Below are positions 45,570 to 57,411 of a stretch of 64,000 nucleotides of DNA, in pieces. Below the pieces are notes generated by a model that searched no databases, was not told the DNA's origin, and saw only the letters and a list, made by a program, of their open reading frames with translations. The DNA is from Dastarcus helophoroides (Eukaryota > Arthropoda > Insecta > Coleoptera > Bothrideridae), in assembly GCA_028583605.1 (NCBI GenBank), contig CM053330.1, forward strand, positions 26,863,233 through 26,927,232, given 5' to 3'. Numbering within the stretch: the stretch's first letter is position 1; each line of letters begins with the position of its first letter. The position numbers and the translations under genes are program-made.

Positions 45570-48008
45570 AGGGGCGAAGAGTAGGGTAATGGGAGTCACC
45601 CTCACATCCACGAAACAGTACTTGCGAGCCATGCGTAAACGGCGTCCCTGCCCCAGCTCTGGCCCCCCAACGCCGCCTGGAACGCCAGTCAGCGCCCGCG
45701 CAATTGAGATACGCTGGTCTTTTGTTTTTGTACTTCACTAATGTAATTTTACGCCAATGCAAATTAAAAGGTAAGTGTCGAATATCTTGCAGTATCCAAT
45801 TAGGACTTTTACACGGACTTAGACGTTCGAAATTGTGATGTGCACTTCAGATTATGTCAGTGTTTTAAAGATTTTTTTTCTACCTTATTCTTTTTCTCAT
45901 TAGTGTAATTGTGGGAAATGAGAGTCAGGTGACTCTTATTACCCGCAACTGTACATGTTGAATAACGTCATTTTTATTTCTTTCTAGATGCCGAAAGTAC
46001 GAGTCAGGACAACTGAAAAGGCTTCCTCGTCGCCTGAAAAAAGCTATAAAGCTTGTTGATGGAGGTTCTTCTATAAGAAATGCGGCTAATGTAATGGGGA
46101 TTTCATTTTCAACACTTCAAAAGAAAATAAAAAAAGGTTCTACCTTAGGACGATTCACTATCTTTAGTGCAGAGGCAGAAGCTGAGCGAGCAAAGTTGAT
46201 GAAGAAAATGGAAAATATTTTTTATGGTTGCACTGCTAATCAAATAAGAAAAGTGGCTTTAGAATATGCTGAAAAATTGAATTTAAAGCACAATTTTAAA
46301 CAGTCTTCAGAAATGGCTGGACGCGATTGGTTGCATGCATTTATAACTAGACATAACATTTCTATTAGAAAACCAGAGGCGATCAGCATAAACAGAATAA
46401 CAGCTTCTAATAAAACCTAAATAAGCCTGCTCTTTGAGCTACTTGGCCAGCTGATGAAAAAGCAAAGATTTGTTTCAAAAAATATTTATAATTGCGAGGA
46501 AACAGGCATTTCAATAGTTCAAACTCCTGGAAAAATTCTGGCTACCAAAGGACAGAAGAGAGTGGAATCGATGACCAGTTGGGAGAAAGGAAAAAACATC
46601 ACTTTTTGCAGGCAGTTACATTCCACCGATGTTTATTTTCCCTAGGAAAGGGTTGACTCCTGTGCTCGATAAAGATGGTCCAGCAGGAGCGCTTTATAAA
46701 TGCTCAGACAACGGTTGGGTTAATGAGCATCTCTTTCTTGAATGTTTGGCGCACTTTAAACAGCACGCTAAGCCGTTTGCAAATGAACCCATCCCTTTAA
46801 TACTAGACAACCATGCTAGTCACATTTCTCTTTCCGTCTACGAATATTGTAAGTCCAATTACATTCATATGTTGTCTGACACTACACACGTCATATAGAA
46901 TGGCAACCCCTGGATGTTTCTTATTTTGGTTTGCTCAAATTGGCCTATAAAAAAAAATGTGACTTATTTTTAAAAAGCCATTTTGCAGAAAAGATATCTC
47001 CCTATGACGTAACATCCTGGGTGAGGAAAGCATTTAATAATGTTGCGTTTATTAGCAAAGGAGAATCGGGGTTTAGAACAACTGGAATAGTTCTACTAAA
47101 TCCGGAGGTATTCACAGAAGAAGATTTCATCGCTGCAGAAATGTTCCAATCTGAGACTTTTGCAATCCAAAACTGAAATAACTCTCTCGCAGCTGCTACC
47201 ACGATTCTCAGCACATTAAAAGAAATTCACTCACCAGTTCCGGGCACTTCAAAACAAATTGATCCATCGGTTCTTAGGATGTCTAAACAAGTAGGTCCAC
47301 TTGATTCTGAACCAGATATTGTATCAGCAGTACCCAGCACGTCAAACCAAATTAGTGCTAATTTGCATGATTTAATCAAGTTGCCAGAGAAAAGACCTGT
47401 TATAAATGCAAGAAAGGGTCGAAAGAAGCAACACGCTACAATTTTACCTTTAACGCCAGTCTTAGAAAACCTGATAGAAAAATGAAAAAAGACTACAATA
47501 CAGAAGAAAGGTCCTGAAAAGGCAAAGCGCGAAGTACTACAAGAAACGAACAAAACTTCTGTATCAGATGTTGACACTGACGATTTATGCCAAAACGATG
47601 AGGATGATGACACAGAAGATGCTGGAAACAGATGCCTAGTATGCAACGATTTTGGGAGAAACAATGAGATGTGGTTCAGATGCACCTCATGTGGGCTATG
47701 GACTCACGCGGAATGCACTGAGTGGGACTCAGCTGAAAGTTATGTCTGCGATATGTGCTAGATTTTCTTTCAGTCCTATTGCCCCCAGGGTGACCACCAT
47801 TATCCCCATGTTGGTGTAATGGGAAGCAAATCTGTTTTTTTTTAACTTTTATAATATTCAAAGTTGATTGCCAAAGTGACTGAAAATTATTTCTTATAAT
47901 AATTAATTAAGTAAATGATGTTTAAAGGCGGTTGCAATAAATAGTTTATTTATGATTAAATTTTATTTGAGTTCTCGCTTAAGTGACACCCATTACCCTC
48001 TTTTACCC
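45570..48008 (+). mobile_element. Pogo/Tigger-like DNA transposon, decayed
   Basis: Terminal repeats are about 30 bases: the left contains GAGTAGGGTAATGGGAGTCAC and the right, reversed, AGAGGGTAATGGGTGTCACTT (as separate short matches, GGGTAATGGG common). TA flanks are at 45568-45569 and 48009-48010. It holds one transposase pseudogene (45988-47762). The 5' leader at 45605-45720 is unusually GC-rich for this window. Confidence 0.78.
45988..47762 (+). pseudogene. Pogo/Tigger transposase with C-terminal PHD finger
   Basis: Starts MPKVRVRTTEKASSS (45988), then after a frameshift a psq-type helix-turn-helix (AIKLVDGGSSIRNAANVMG, about 46046-46102). A second binding segment follows (GRDWLHAFITRHNISI, about 46319-46370). 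DDE core: IYNCEETGISIV (about 46486), where the usual first Asp (NADETG) is Glu; IPLILDNHASHIS (about 46789) with the second Asp; and QPLDVSYFGLLKLAY (about 46903-46948) with the third. The C-terminus has an acidic DDEDDDTED stretch and a Cys-rich PHD-like finger, CLVCNDFGRNNEMWFRC, CGLWTHAEC, CDMC (about 47632-47760). Stops at 46418, 46643, 47174 and 47483, and a frame change at about 46629-46898, break it. Tigger/jerky-type proteins with PHD fingers are known in insects. Confidence 0.85.
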
Positions 48009-48242
48009 TAAATTTCTTATAAAGGTCTTCAACTAAGTTGTTTATTTATGGCTATTCTTCTTTTGAATTTGAGAATACATCAACTGTATAAATTACTAAC
48101 CGTATAAAAATTTCTCTGTTTTATTACTTTTAAATGTAGAATATTTAAAGAAAGTCATGTTATTTTTTATGAATATTACAACAAAAATGGGGGCAAATAT
48201 ACATTTAACTCTTAAATTTATTTATGTGATTAATTTTGGGAG

Positions 48243-48340
48243 ATTATTAGGCGATTTATAATAATCGAGGACGTTGCCAGGCGACGAGGCGTCAGCCGAG
48301 TCGTCTGGCCACGTCCGAGATTGTTTAAATCGCTAATAAT
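48243..48340. repeat. 98-base imperfect palindrome, GC-rich centre
   Basis: ATTATTAGGCGATTTATAAT at the left pairs with the reverse complement of AAATCGCTAATAAT at the right, and the centre GGACGTTGCCAGGCGACGAG pairs with CGAGTCGTCTGGCCACGTCC. Arms are about 45 bases with a few mismatches and a short loop (around GTCAG). Confidence 0.8.
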
Positions 48341-48503
48341 TAAGTTGCATTCAAAGCTTTATCGTATAATTGACAACGATGACATAAAAAATTCAACTAA
48401 CTTTTAAAATAAAATTTGTATTTACGGTATTATAATAGGTAACTAACGTATTATAATTTTAACTAACGTATTATGTGCTACTAAGTTATTATAAAGCTAT
48501 ATA

Positions 48504-48960
48504 CAGGGTGTTTCATAATTGCATGCTGAACCGGCAGGGGGATATTCCTTGGGCAATTTTAAGACAAAATTTTCATATTAACATAGGTCCGGAAACGCTT
48601 CATTTTCGATATACAGGGCGGTAAAAATTGAAGAAAAAATCGGTTGTTCTTCAATATTTCTGAGGCTGGTTTAGATATTTTTTTGATATTCAGTACACGA
48701 TATCTGGGTATAAAAGCAAGTATTTTGACAAAAAAACATTTGTTCTGATTCCACCAGTGGCGTTCCCACAAACAGGTCGATACACATTTTTGAAAAAAAA
48801 AAATGTGACGCCAATGCTATTTTTCAAAATAAGAATTATTTTCCTAGCCTTTGTTGCGTTTCTATCAAAAATGAGCTCCTGACTTTTTGTCCTACGACGG
48901 CCGGTTTCCGAATTAAAAAATAAAAATCATTTACTGCCATTCGTTAACCACTGCCGCTTT
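48504..48960 (+). repeat. Mariner-type 5' end
   Basis: TA then CAGGGTGTTTCATAATTGCA, then 'CCGGCAGGGGGATATTCC' and 'TTTTCGATATACAGGGCGGT'. This follows the usual layout at the 5' end of mariner-type elements with a DUF4817-like transposase (CAGGGTGTYCCAT..., a second ACAGGG motif further in). No transposase frame or right end was identified. Confidence 0.5.
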
Positions 48961-50250
48961 CAGATAGGATATTAGGGCTTTCAACGGTTATTTAAAAACT
49001 CCCCCCGCATTATTTAGGTTGTACGACAAAAATGGGAGGCGATAACATGATTTCCTATTATGTCCGCTTACGCATGCACAACATTTTCTTTGGGACATTA
49101 TGTAATTATCAAAGGTTTTTCTCTATTACGAAGTTCCCAAAGCGTAACTGAAGTGCTAATTTTCACCTACAGGTAGAAGGCCATTTCCTAATTCTAAATA
49201 TTTTAAAGTGTTAAAATCTTAAAATATTTAAGCAAATATCAAATACTTTTCTTTATATTTTATTTGCCCCATTTGAAAGATTTTAATTAAAATAATTTGT
49301 ATGTTTAGTATACTGCCAATTTTGGGAAAAAAAGTCACCAAAAATAAATAAGCTAGTTCAAAAATTTACCAATGTTGCTTTTACGGCTATTTTACATCAT
49401 TTACTTTCAGGTACCTGCATTACTAACATTACTACTATTACTACTTCTACTGCCAAAGCAAAAACATAAAACATTGACAAACATTCTTTTTCCACACTAA
49501 TATTGGTAGTGGTTTAAAGTGGTTTTTCGAAAAAAAAAACACAAAAAATGAAAAACTTTAAAAACCGATCTTTTTATCTCAATTTTTAACCGTAATGCTT
49601 TAATTTTTATCTATTCCGTCAAAAGCCCGCTTTTGGTAGAAAAGAACCCTTTTTCCACGTTACCAAATCTGGCTCCTTTTTTCGGATTTTGCGTTTAATT
49701 TTTCATAAGATGTCACTCTTTTCGTTGCAGAATATGGATTCTTTAGGTCATTGTAACAATGAAAACAAATTAAACAAGTAAAAGATTTTCAGGCAATAAA
49801 TATTTGAGTTACAATTTTGCGGATTTCATAAAAGTTGCTTCATTTAATCAGCTTTTCAACGGTATCCAGCTTTGAGACTCTAAACAAATTTTAAAGAAAG
49901 CTTGAGGTTGGGAGGTTAAAAAATCTTAGGTAGCTACATCTTTTTTTTTCTTTTTTCGCTAAGAGATAATTATTATTCGAAACAAGGTGCCATCATTTAG
50001 TGTAGTTTTTTATTGTTCATCCAAAAATTATAAACTATCTTTGCAAAGTGAAAAAGTTTGGAAATATCTGTAGTGATGCATAGCATCAAATTTCTGGTTT
50101 TCACAAAACTATTTAAAATAAACATTTGCTATTAAAAAGAAAAAGGAACTTTAAAACGGTTTGCATTTTTGGTAAATATTGGGGCTAATAAAAAACTGTT
50201 CAAAATGCTGATAAAGCGTCGTGCAACCGACGAGAGAGCAAGGGGTTTCT
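48961..50250. other. No gene recognised
   Basis: AT-rich DNA with no frame above 60 codons and no recognisable repeat family, apart from a C-run at about 49002-49006. Confidence 0.5.
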
Positions 50251-50255
50251 TCCCC

Positions 50256-52112
50256 TTATTTGATTGCCTGTAACTTAGAATAAATTCAGTAAATCAAAGG
50301 CAGTTTCTTTTTTTCGGAAATATGTTAAGACAAGTTGAATAATATTTTAATTTGCACTCTTTTTGATGTAGGAAAATTTTATACAGCATGTCTCAAATTG
50401 AAAACATGACGTCATCAACAATTTTTTTAAATAGCAACCCTATTTTTTTTTGACTATTCTTAAAGAATATATCAAGTTACACATGCGTATTAAATTTCAA
50501 CTTTTTACTTTTTGTCATTTAAAACATATTTAACAAATATTAACTAATGTGAAAAATCAAGGCATTTGATTCAACTCCATAATCTTTCTTCAATAAATGT
50601 TCAAAATGTTGTTCATTTACTAACTGACAATACCCTAAATGAAACTGAAACCCGTTTTGAAAATTCGGGGGAAATTAGTCTACACTCCTGTCTTATTTGT
50701 CCGTTTAACTCCTCAGCAGGTTTGGTCTTAAAAACTTTGCTCTTCAAATATTCTCATAACAAATAGTCTATAGATGTTAAGTCCGGAGACCTGGATGGCC
50801 ATTCAAAAGGTCCTCTTCCACCAATTCATCTGCTTGGAAATATCTCATCCAGATACTCACAGACAGGTCTTCCAAAATGAGGAGAGGCACCGTCTTGTTG
50901 AAACCAGATGTTTCTATTCGGGACATCAGTTTCGACCAGATCAGGAAACAAAATAGCTAAATTAGGAATCAGCTTTTCCTGCAAGAATTCTAAATATCTT
51001 GCCCCATTGAGATTTCCTTGGAAGAAAATTGGTCCTATAACTCGATCACCAACAATCCCTGCCTAAACATTGACTTTATCTGTATGTTGAGTGCAGCCTT
51101 TCCTCATCCATTGTGGGTTATTGTCTGCCCAGTAATGACCATTTTGCCGATTTAGTTCACCATTTAACATAAACATTGATTCATCTGAAAACAGGATATC
51201 TCTATGCTTAGAACATTTCTGTCCAGTAGATCCATCATTTGTTCGCAAAAGTGGAGTCTTCTATCCGGATCATCTTCTAAGAGTTATAAGAATTAAATTC
51301 TTGCATTCTTGCAACTGAAGACGGGCTAATTTCGAGTTCCCCACCTATGTAACTGGTGGGGGCATGAGGATTTTCCTGGACAAAGAGAAGTAATTAATTT
51401 TGACATCTTCATTGAGCGCATTCCGACGGAAATTACTTGTTTTTCTTAAATACCCATTTTCCCGAAACTGTTTTAATCTTGCTTACGGTACTTTGCGATG
51501 TGGGTGGTACATCAGGATACTTCTTTGTGAATAATCGAGTAATTTCAATTTGTGTTCTTGTTCTATCCCCGTAGCCAATCATTATTAAAATTTCAAACTT
51601 GTGGGTTTTAGTTAGTGCGGCATTTTGGTCGATTTTTGTAATAAATGGTGTTTCTTAATAAACGAGAAACTAATAGCCTCTTTGATCAATACGATACTAC
51701 TCTTCTTATTTGTTTTTATTAACTGTTTTTATAAGATTGCAATAAGACGTCAACTCAGTTTGACAAAAAATGTTAAACGAATACCTTCTGATATGCGATT
51801 TTTAAATTTTATGAAAATTGTATTGAATTGAATTAGGTTCCTAGATTTTTCGAATAAATTACTAAATTTGTAAATATCTTTTAAATGACAAAAAATATCT
51901 TGATATACCCTTTAAGAATAGTCAAGAAAAAAATAAGGTTGCTATTTAAAAAAATTGTCGATGACGTCATATCCTAAAGGAACATGCTGTATACAATTTT
52001 CCTCCATCAAAAAGAGCGCAAATTAAAATATTAATCGACGAGTCCAAGCATATTTCCGAAAAAAAACTGTGTATGATTTACTGAATTAATTCCAAGTTAC
52101 AGACTAACACTG
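50256..52112 (-). mobile_element. Mariner-type transposon with ~280-bp terminal inverted repeats
   Basis: The arms at about 50256-50540 and 51840-52112 are reverse complements. They share TTTCGGAAATATG, TTAATTTGCGCTCTTTTTGATG (as two shorter words), ATACAGCATG, TGACGTCAT and AAAAAAATAGGGTTGC-like words. The right end is CAGTGTTAGTCTGTAACTTG (reversed) next to TA at 52113; the left end is decayed. A transposase pseudogene lies between them on the minus strand. Confidence 0.72.
50650..51600 (-). pseudogene. Mariner-type DDE transposase, decayed
   Basis: Reading down from 51600: an N-terminal helix-turn-helix (KFEILIMIGYGDRTRTQ and EITRLFTKKYPDVPPTSQST), then catalytic block 1 RDILFSDESMF (about 51165-51200), a WADNNPQWMR linker, block 2 NIWFQQDGASPHF (about 50870-50915) and block 3 RSPDLTSIDYLL (about 50765-50800), a frame with a stop after it. 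The residues look like D, D, D spaced as in IS630/mariner transposases. Several stops and frame changes lie between the segments. The C-terminal part is followed by the left terminal repeat. Confidence 0.75.
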
Positions 52113-52114
52113 TA

Positions 52115-53330
52115 TATTTTGTTTATTTTTTTTCGAATTCTACTCATAATTTTATTAGAAATTTTATTTGCTTTTACTATACTCAATTCTAACATTTTCC
52201 AAAATATTTTCTTTAACATTTTTTTTTTCGTCCTTCACTAAAATATAATGTTTCAGATTTTAAGGATGAAGCTGTTTTTGCACAATTACTAAACGAGCCG
52301 CTAAACTAAAAATATTACGACAAAACAACAAAAACTTTTTTCTTTTTAAAGAGTCAAAATATCTTGGAAAATATTATATTACGCTTGGGTAGAGGAACAG
52401 TTGATGAAACTTCTATTCAATTTATAAGTAGAATTCGGAAAAAAAAACATAAAATACATAGTTCGTAATTAAAAAAAAACGGATTTGTCCATAGAATAGA
52501 GAACATCCTGTAAAATAAAAATCATTTTTTAATTTTAAAAATGGAGCAGTTTGGCACTCCTGCAAATAATGAGAAAGGTATATTTTTCTTTAGCAGAGAT
52601 ATCGGGTTTCTGCCTACTAGTGGGACACTACAAACTTATGTTAGCGAAAAAACAATCTCTGCATATAAATAAATTCCTTTCCTAGGGGTTGTTTTCTAAA
52701 GCACTTAATTTTTTACAAAAATTATGTATTCTCCATAATTGTAAGTCTATTTGTTTACAACTCATAATATTTTAAAGAACACAATAATTTTATCCATGTA
52801 ATTTTCATAAGAAATTTCGATCACAAAGCGGACTCTCTTAGAGTTTTGAGGCAATTTTTTAATCACTTTGAAAGCGCTTAAGACCTTCGGAGCAAAGAAA
52901 AATCAGCAATGATTTTAACGAGGACCACCCTATTTGGCAGGTGCCTAGCATTTCTTAATCTCCCAACCACGGATTATAGAAGAAGTATAGTGGACCCCCT
53001 TAAAAAACGGCATCGAAAAAGCGTTTGGAGAGGAGGCAGCACCTTCTCGTGATATCAGGCGTGAGGAAATTCCTATCAAGCAGCTGATGAGAAATGTCAA
53101 AATTTGTCCATTTAATTTTAATGTTATTTTTTAGCGAAAAAAGATGATGTAGGAGAAATTTAAAAATGTTTCTGGTGGGTCATTTGGAGACTTTCAACAG
53201 AATAACTGAGTTGTAATTGTTATTATGACATCTTGTGCCGTTGATTGATCAACGCTTGTGCGACCATAGACAAGTAATTTTCATCGGGAGACAGAATAGA
53301 AATAGTCAAAGCTGTTCCAATTTCTAGACG
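52115..53330. other. No gene recognised
   Basis: AT-rich with a GC-richer patch at about 52920-53060. No frame with a domain. Neither end of the flanking elements reaches into it. Confidence 0.5.
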
Positions 53331-53334
53331 CATT

Positions 53335-55260
53335 TTGATTAAATTTTTATCTTCTTCTTATGGTGCCTCATCCGCTCCGGACATTGGCGACCATCATGGC
53401 AATGCTGACTTTGTTCACCGCAATACGGAAAAGTTGAGTGGAACTGAGGCCAAACCAGTCACGTATAGTTTTTCATCCAAGAGTGACGCCGTCTACCTGG
53501 GCCCCTTTTCGCTTCGATTTTACCCTGCAGTATTAGTTGTAGAAGCCTATATTTGTTGTGCCTCATTATATAACCGAGATATTCCAATTTGGGTTTTTTC
53601 AAGGTATATACGAGCTTCATATCTTTATTCATTCTTTCAAGGACCTGTTTGTTGGTTCAGTGTTCTGTCCAGGAGATTTGAAGTATGCGACGGCATAGCC
53701 AAATTTCAAAGGCTTTAATTTTCCCTGTAATTTTTTCGTTGACCGTCCACGCCTCGGCTCCATATAACAGTACAGAGAACACATAACACCTTAACATTAG
53801 TATCTTCAAAGGTAAGCTAACACTAAGATCTTTGGCAACGAAAAAACTTTTCATCTGGAAAAATGCGGTTCTGGCTTTTTCAATACGGCATCTTATCTCT
53901 GGACCATAATCCCAAGTGTCGTACATGGTCGTCCCTAAGTAACTGATTCTTTGCACCCTTTGAACAATTTCGCTATTCATCATTAAGGGTCTTTGCGGGT
54001 TAACTGGATTTTTCGATATTACCATGTATTTGGTTTTAGTTGCGTTTAGGTTTTCAGACCAGGTGAAGTGAGTGCAGGTGAATTCTATTAATCAAGTTTT
54101 AAAGCTTTTCAGGGTTGTCAGATACAAAGGCAGTATCATTTGCATATCGAATATTGTTGATATGTTCTTCATTCATTTTCATTCCATTCTGACTGGCCAG
54201 CGCTTCCTGGATGACTTGCTCAAAGTATAGATTGAATAAAGTTGGAGACAGAAAACATTCCTCGCCTACACCCCGACATATTATTATTTCATCTGATGTA
54301 CTGCCATCCACTCTCACCATAGCTACTTGTTTTCAGTAGAGGTTACCAATTATTTATTCTTATATCTTTCTCATCTACTTCCGTCAATTTAAGTATTTCT
54401 ATAAGTTTGTCATATTGGACGCTGTCAAACGCTCTAAATAAATCAACGAAGCAGAGATGAACACCTTAGCTGATGTCTCTACATTTTTTTGATGAGCACT
54501 TGCAAGAAAAATATTGCTTCTCTGGTGCCGAGAGAGTTCCTGAATCCAAATTGTTTTTCAGAGATGCACGATTTGCTCTCTCTAGATTCCGCGTTAGTGA
54601 ATTACCTTCAGAAATATCGTAGTGATGGTGTTAAGTAGACTAATCAATCGGTAGCCGTCACATGTTTTTGGTGAATATTTCTTCCGGGGTATTTCTCCAG
54701 AGTTGTGGATCTGATTAAACAGTTTAATTAAAAGATCTTGACATTCCTGGATGTTATTGAGCACTTTCAATGTCTCTGCGTAGATCTGGACCTGGTGTAC
54801 GTCCGTTTTTCATATAATTTAATGCGCTATTAATTTCATATTTAGTTATTTGGGCGGCCGCTTGTTGCATCTACCATGGTGAACATTGATCGAATAGCTT
54901 TAAAGAGTTCCTCTATGTAATTTTTCCACATCCTGAGTTTTTCAGCTTCTTCGGTTAGTATTTTGCCATCATTGTATTTCAGAATTGCAATTTTGCCCCT
55001 TTTTCTGCTTGTCATCTGCTTTACTTTCTTATGCAAGTTAGCAAAATCATGCTTTCACTCCAATTGTTCTATCTCTTGGCCTCTATCTCTCATCCATTCC
55101 TCCTTTGCCAGAAGCATTTGTTTTCTAATACTGAGGTTAATTTCTGTATATTGACTAAGGTCTGTTTAGGTCTGATTAGTTTACGGTTTTCCATCATTTT
55201 CAAGAAGTGCTTATACGTTGGTTATTTTGCAGGATGTACCGCGAGCAGCTGAGGTGAGGT
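53335..55260 (-). pseudogene. RTE-like LINE reverse transcriptase, 5'-truncated and decayed
   Basis: Minus-strand LINE remnant. Reading down: KIAILKYNDGKILTEEAEKL (about 54930-55000), GPDLRRDIE (about 54780), DGYRLISLLNT (about 54640), QFGFRNSLGTREAI (about 54510-54560), FVDLFRAFDSVQYDKL (about 54400-54450), CRGVGEECFLSPTLFNLY (about 54230-54290), catalytic IRYANDTAF, where YADD has become YAND (about 54140-54160), then ISYLGTTMYDTWDYGPEIR, LLYGAEAWTVNEK, the LCRRILQISWTEH segment (about 53657-53700) and LQGKIEAKRGPGRRRHSW (about 53480-53530). It ends near 53340 in an A-rich tail with AAGAAGAA. The order fits the RTE clade. The 5' endonuclease is absent and stops are frequent. Confidence 0.82.
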
Positions 55261-56565
55261 TGTCATTTGGATTGGCCTTGTCATCAGTGCCATCATCCCT
55301 TACATTATACATAGGGAGATATGCAACCTTCAAAATTCGTCTAGAATTGCAAAGCTGTGTACCGTTGGAAAACTAACGAACTAATGCAACATTTGTTAAA
55401 TCCACAAAATGGCAGCTCAAAAACTCATTGCGTGAAATTCTGCTGAATATTTTTCAAAATTACGGACTTATACTTGTTTAATTTGTTATGGTATATCATG
55501 AGAAATTTATCGTAAATTTTGAAAAGGGGCCAGATTTGGTGTATGACATCAATCAAATGGAGAAAAAGTGGTTTTGCTAACAAAAAGCAAGTCTGTGATT
55601 CAAAAGATAAAAAGTGAGGTAATTTAATTAAAATCCTGTATATGTATTTTGTTAATAACACCCTTTAAATGTTAGAGTCAGTTATAATTTTCGAGAAATC
55701 CATGACAAGTTCTTAATATTATGACATAAATGTGTAAACGGACTAACATTCTGACATATCTTTAAGAAAACTAACACTTAATATTTAATTATTTTTATAA
55801 ATACACAGCGTAAGAATTGGTGTTATTCTATAAGCAAGACATCGACATACATTTTAAATACCTTATAGTTCGGTTGTATCGGTCCCATTTGGCAAAACCC
55901 TGAAAAGTAATGAATTCTTAATAAATTTTAGAAACACTAGCTGTTCAAAATGTATATAAATGTCTTCCTGCTCTTCAAAAAAACATCATTTTTGCAAAGG
56001 TAATAGGTACATGGCTCACTATATGATCATTTTTAGGAAAATGAATTCGAAAGGAAATTCCATCAGATTACAGCAGAACGATTTATATTTTACGAATTAT
56101 CGCCAAAAGATCGAAAATTGCACTAAACTGCAAAAAAAATTGTCGATGGACATTTTTTAATTCTACGTAAAACTTATGCTTATGCCATTTTTATTATTAA
56201 CAGTATAAGTAAAAATGTAACTAATAATATGTATGGATTTTTTTGTTAACCTAACGGTTACAACAATATATTTAAAAACCACTCGGGGGGGGGGTGAAAT
56301 ATACGGGAGCGGGATTTGCAGTAGGGAAAATTGTTCGAGTTCTCTACCCAATATTGAGTGAAAATCAAATACATAAATTAAAAGGATTAACGTTTGATTA
56401 TTCGAGCTGATTGATTGGATGGAATATCTCTTTTTACTAATTCGGTAATTTCTTTTTTCCTTTAGGGCATCAAATCCACGGCTCTCAGCTTTTGGTAATA
56501 TTTCAGACGTATTTATTAATCATCGGGTTGGAATTGCGTATCAAAAAAATACCTGATTAAGGTCA
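55261..56565. other. No gene; G10 run at 56285-56294
   Basis: AT-rich DNA with an uninterrupted run of ten G on the plus strand inside CACTC...GTGAAAT. No domain in the short frames. The remainder is unassigned. Confidence 0.5.
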
Positions 56566-56569
56566 TCAC

Positions 56570-57039
56570 CAGTGGCGGCTGGTGCTAAAAAGCGCGAGAG
56601 TGCGTGCACCCTGTGAAATGAGTAATTTATTGTTTTCTCTTTAATGTAGCAGAATATAATTGATCACATTTTTAAGAATCAAACAATGGTACCCTAATTA
56701 ACTTGTACTTGTAAGTGACTTGGAATAAAGTACGCATACGTTTTATCCATTATAAAGAAATTTAAATAAGTTGGTGCCCTCGGAACTATGCTCCTAGCGT
56801 GGCTGCCGTTGCCTATCAACAGTATCCACACGATACGAAGATTTAATTAGAAATAAACCACGGAACACCATGCTAGCACAGTGCGCCGCGCCGCCTCTGT
56901 ACAAATGGTTTTAAATGAACTTCAAAATAGTTCAAATAAACTTAAAAATTACTACACTTAACTATAAAAAAATATATTGCACTAAAATAAAATATTTTCA
57001 CAATAAAAAAACTGCCTTTTAACATTGCCGGTTTTAAAT
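56570..57039 (+). repeat. hAT-like left end
   Basis: CAGTGGCGGCTGGTGCTAAA at 56570 is a typical hAT terminal sequence. It is followed by a GC-rich patch (GCGCGAGAGTGCGTGCACCC). The sequence is cut by the Gypsy insertion at 57044. No right end or 8-bp duplication was identified; a possible continuation beyond 61477 is not proven. Confidence 0.45.
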
Positions 57040-57043
57040 GTAT

Positions 57044-57381
57044 TGTTACACGTTATCGGGTCTGTATGATTATTAACACTTGTTTAATTGTACAAACTTT
57101 ATTTTCAAACTAAACACGGAACACTACAACTGAATAATTAACTCACTTATTGACTTCTAACTACTAACTCACTAACTACACTGATTAAGGGAAAGCCAAC
57201 CGGACTTTATATAGATTTCCGATTCGGGTTATAGAAGTTTTCAACAGATAAGGCTTATGGTTTGCCGAAATTTCTGGAACGCTTATTTGCCGTTTGCTTC
57301 ATTATCGCGGCCGCTTTCCCTTATCAGATCTTTCTAGAAAATTTCCTTAGATTCTAAATTTCATAATTACATTTCGTTACT
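57044..57381 (-). repeat. Gypsy 3' LTR
   Basis: 338 bases, matching 61119-61473: GTTACACGTTATCGGGTCTG, 'TTCTGGAACGCTTATTTGCC' and CTTTCTAGAAAATTTCCTTA in both. The 5' LTR is 17 bases longer because of small insertions such as the CTGACTT stretch near 61260. Confidence 0.9.
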
Positions 57382-57394
57382 CTGCCTCCCTCTT
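57382..57394 (-). other. Gypsy polypurine tract
   Basis: Minus-strand AAGAGGGAGGCAG directly before the 3' LTR, the usual start site for plus-strand synthesis. Confidence 0.7.
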
Positions 57395-57411
57395 AAGACT
57401 GATCGTCCCTA

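Noticed and set aside
47227..47685. 152-codon minus-strand open frame
   Set aside because: It is antisense to the 3' part of the pogo/Tigger transposase, which is supported by the PHD finger and DDE motifs on the plus strand.
53335..53718. 127-codon plus-strand open frame
   Set aside because: It lies opposite the RTE-like LINE's C-terminal coding sequence, which has clear motifs on the minus strand; the plus frame has no domain.
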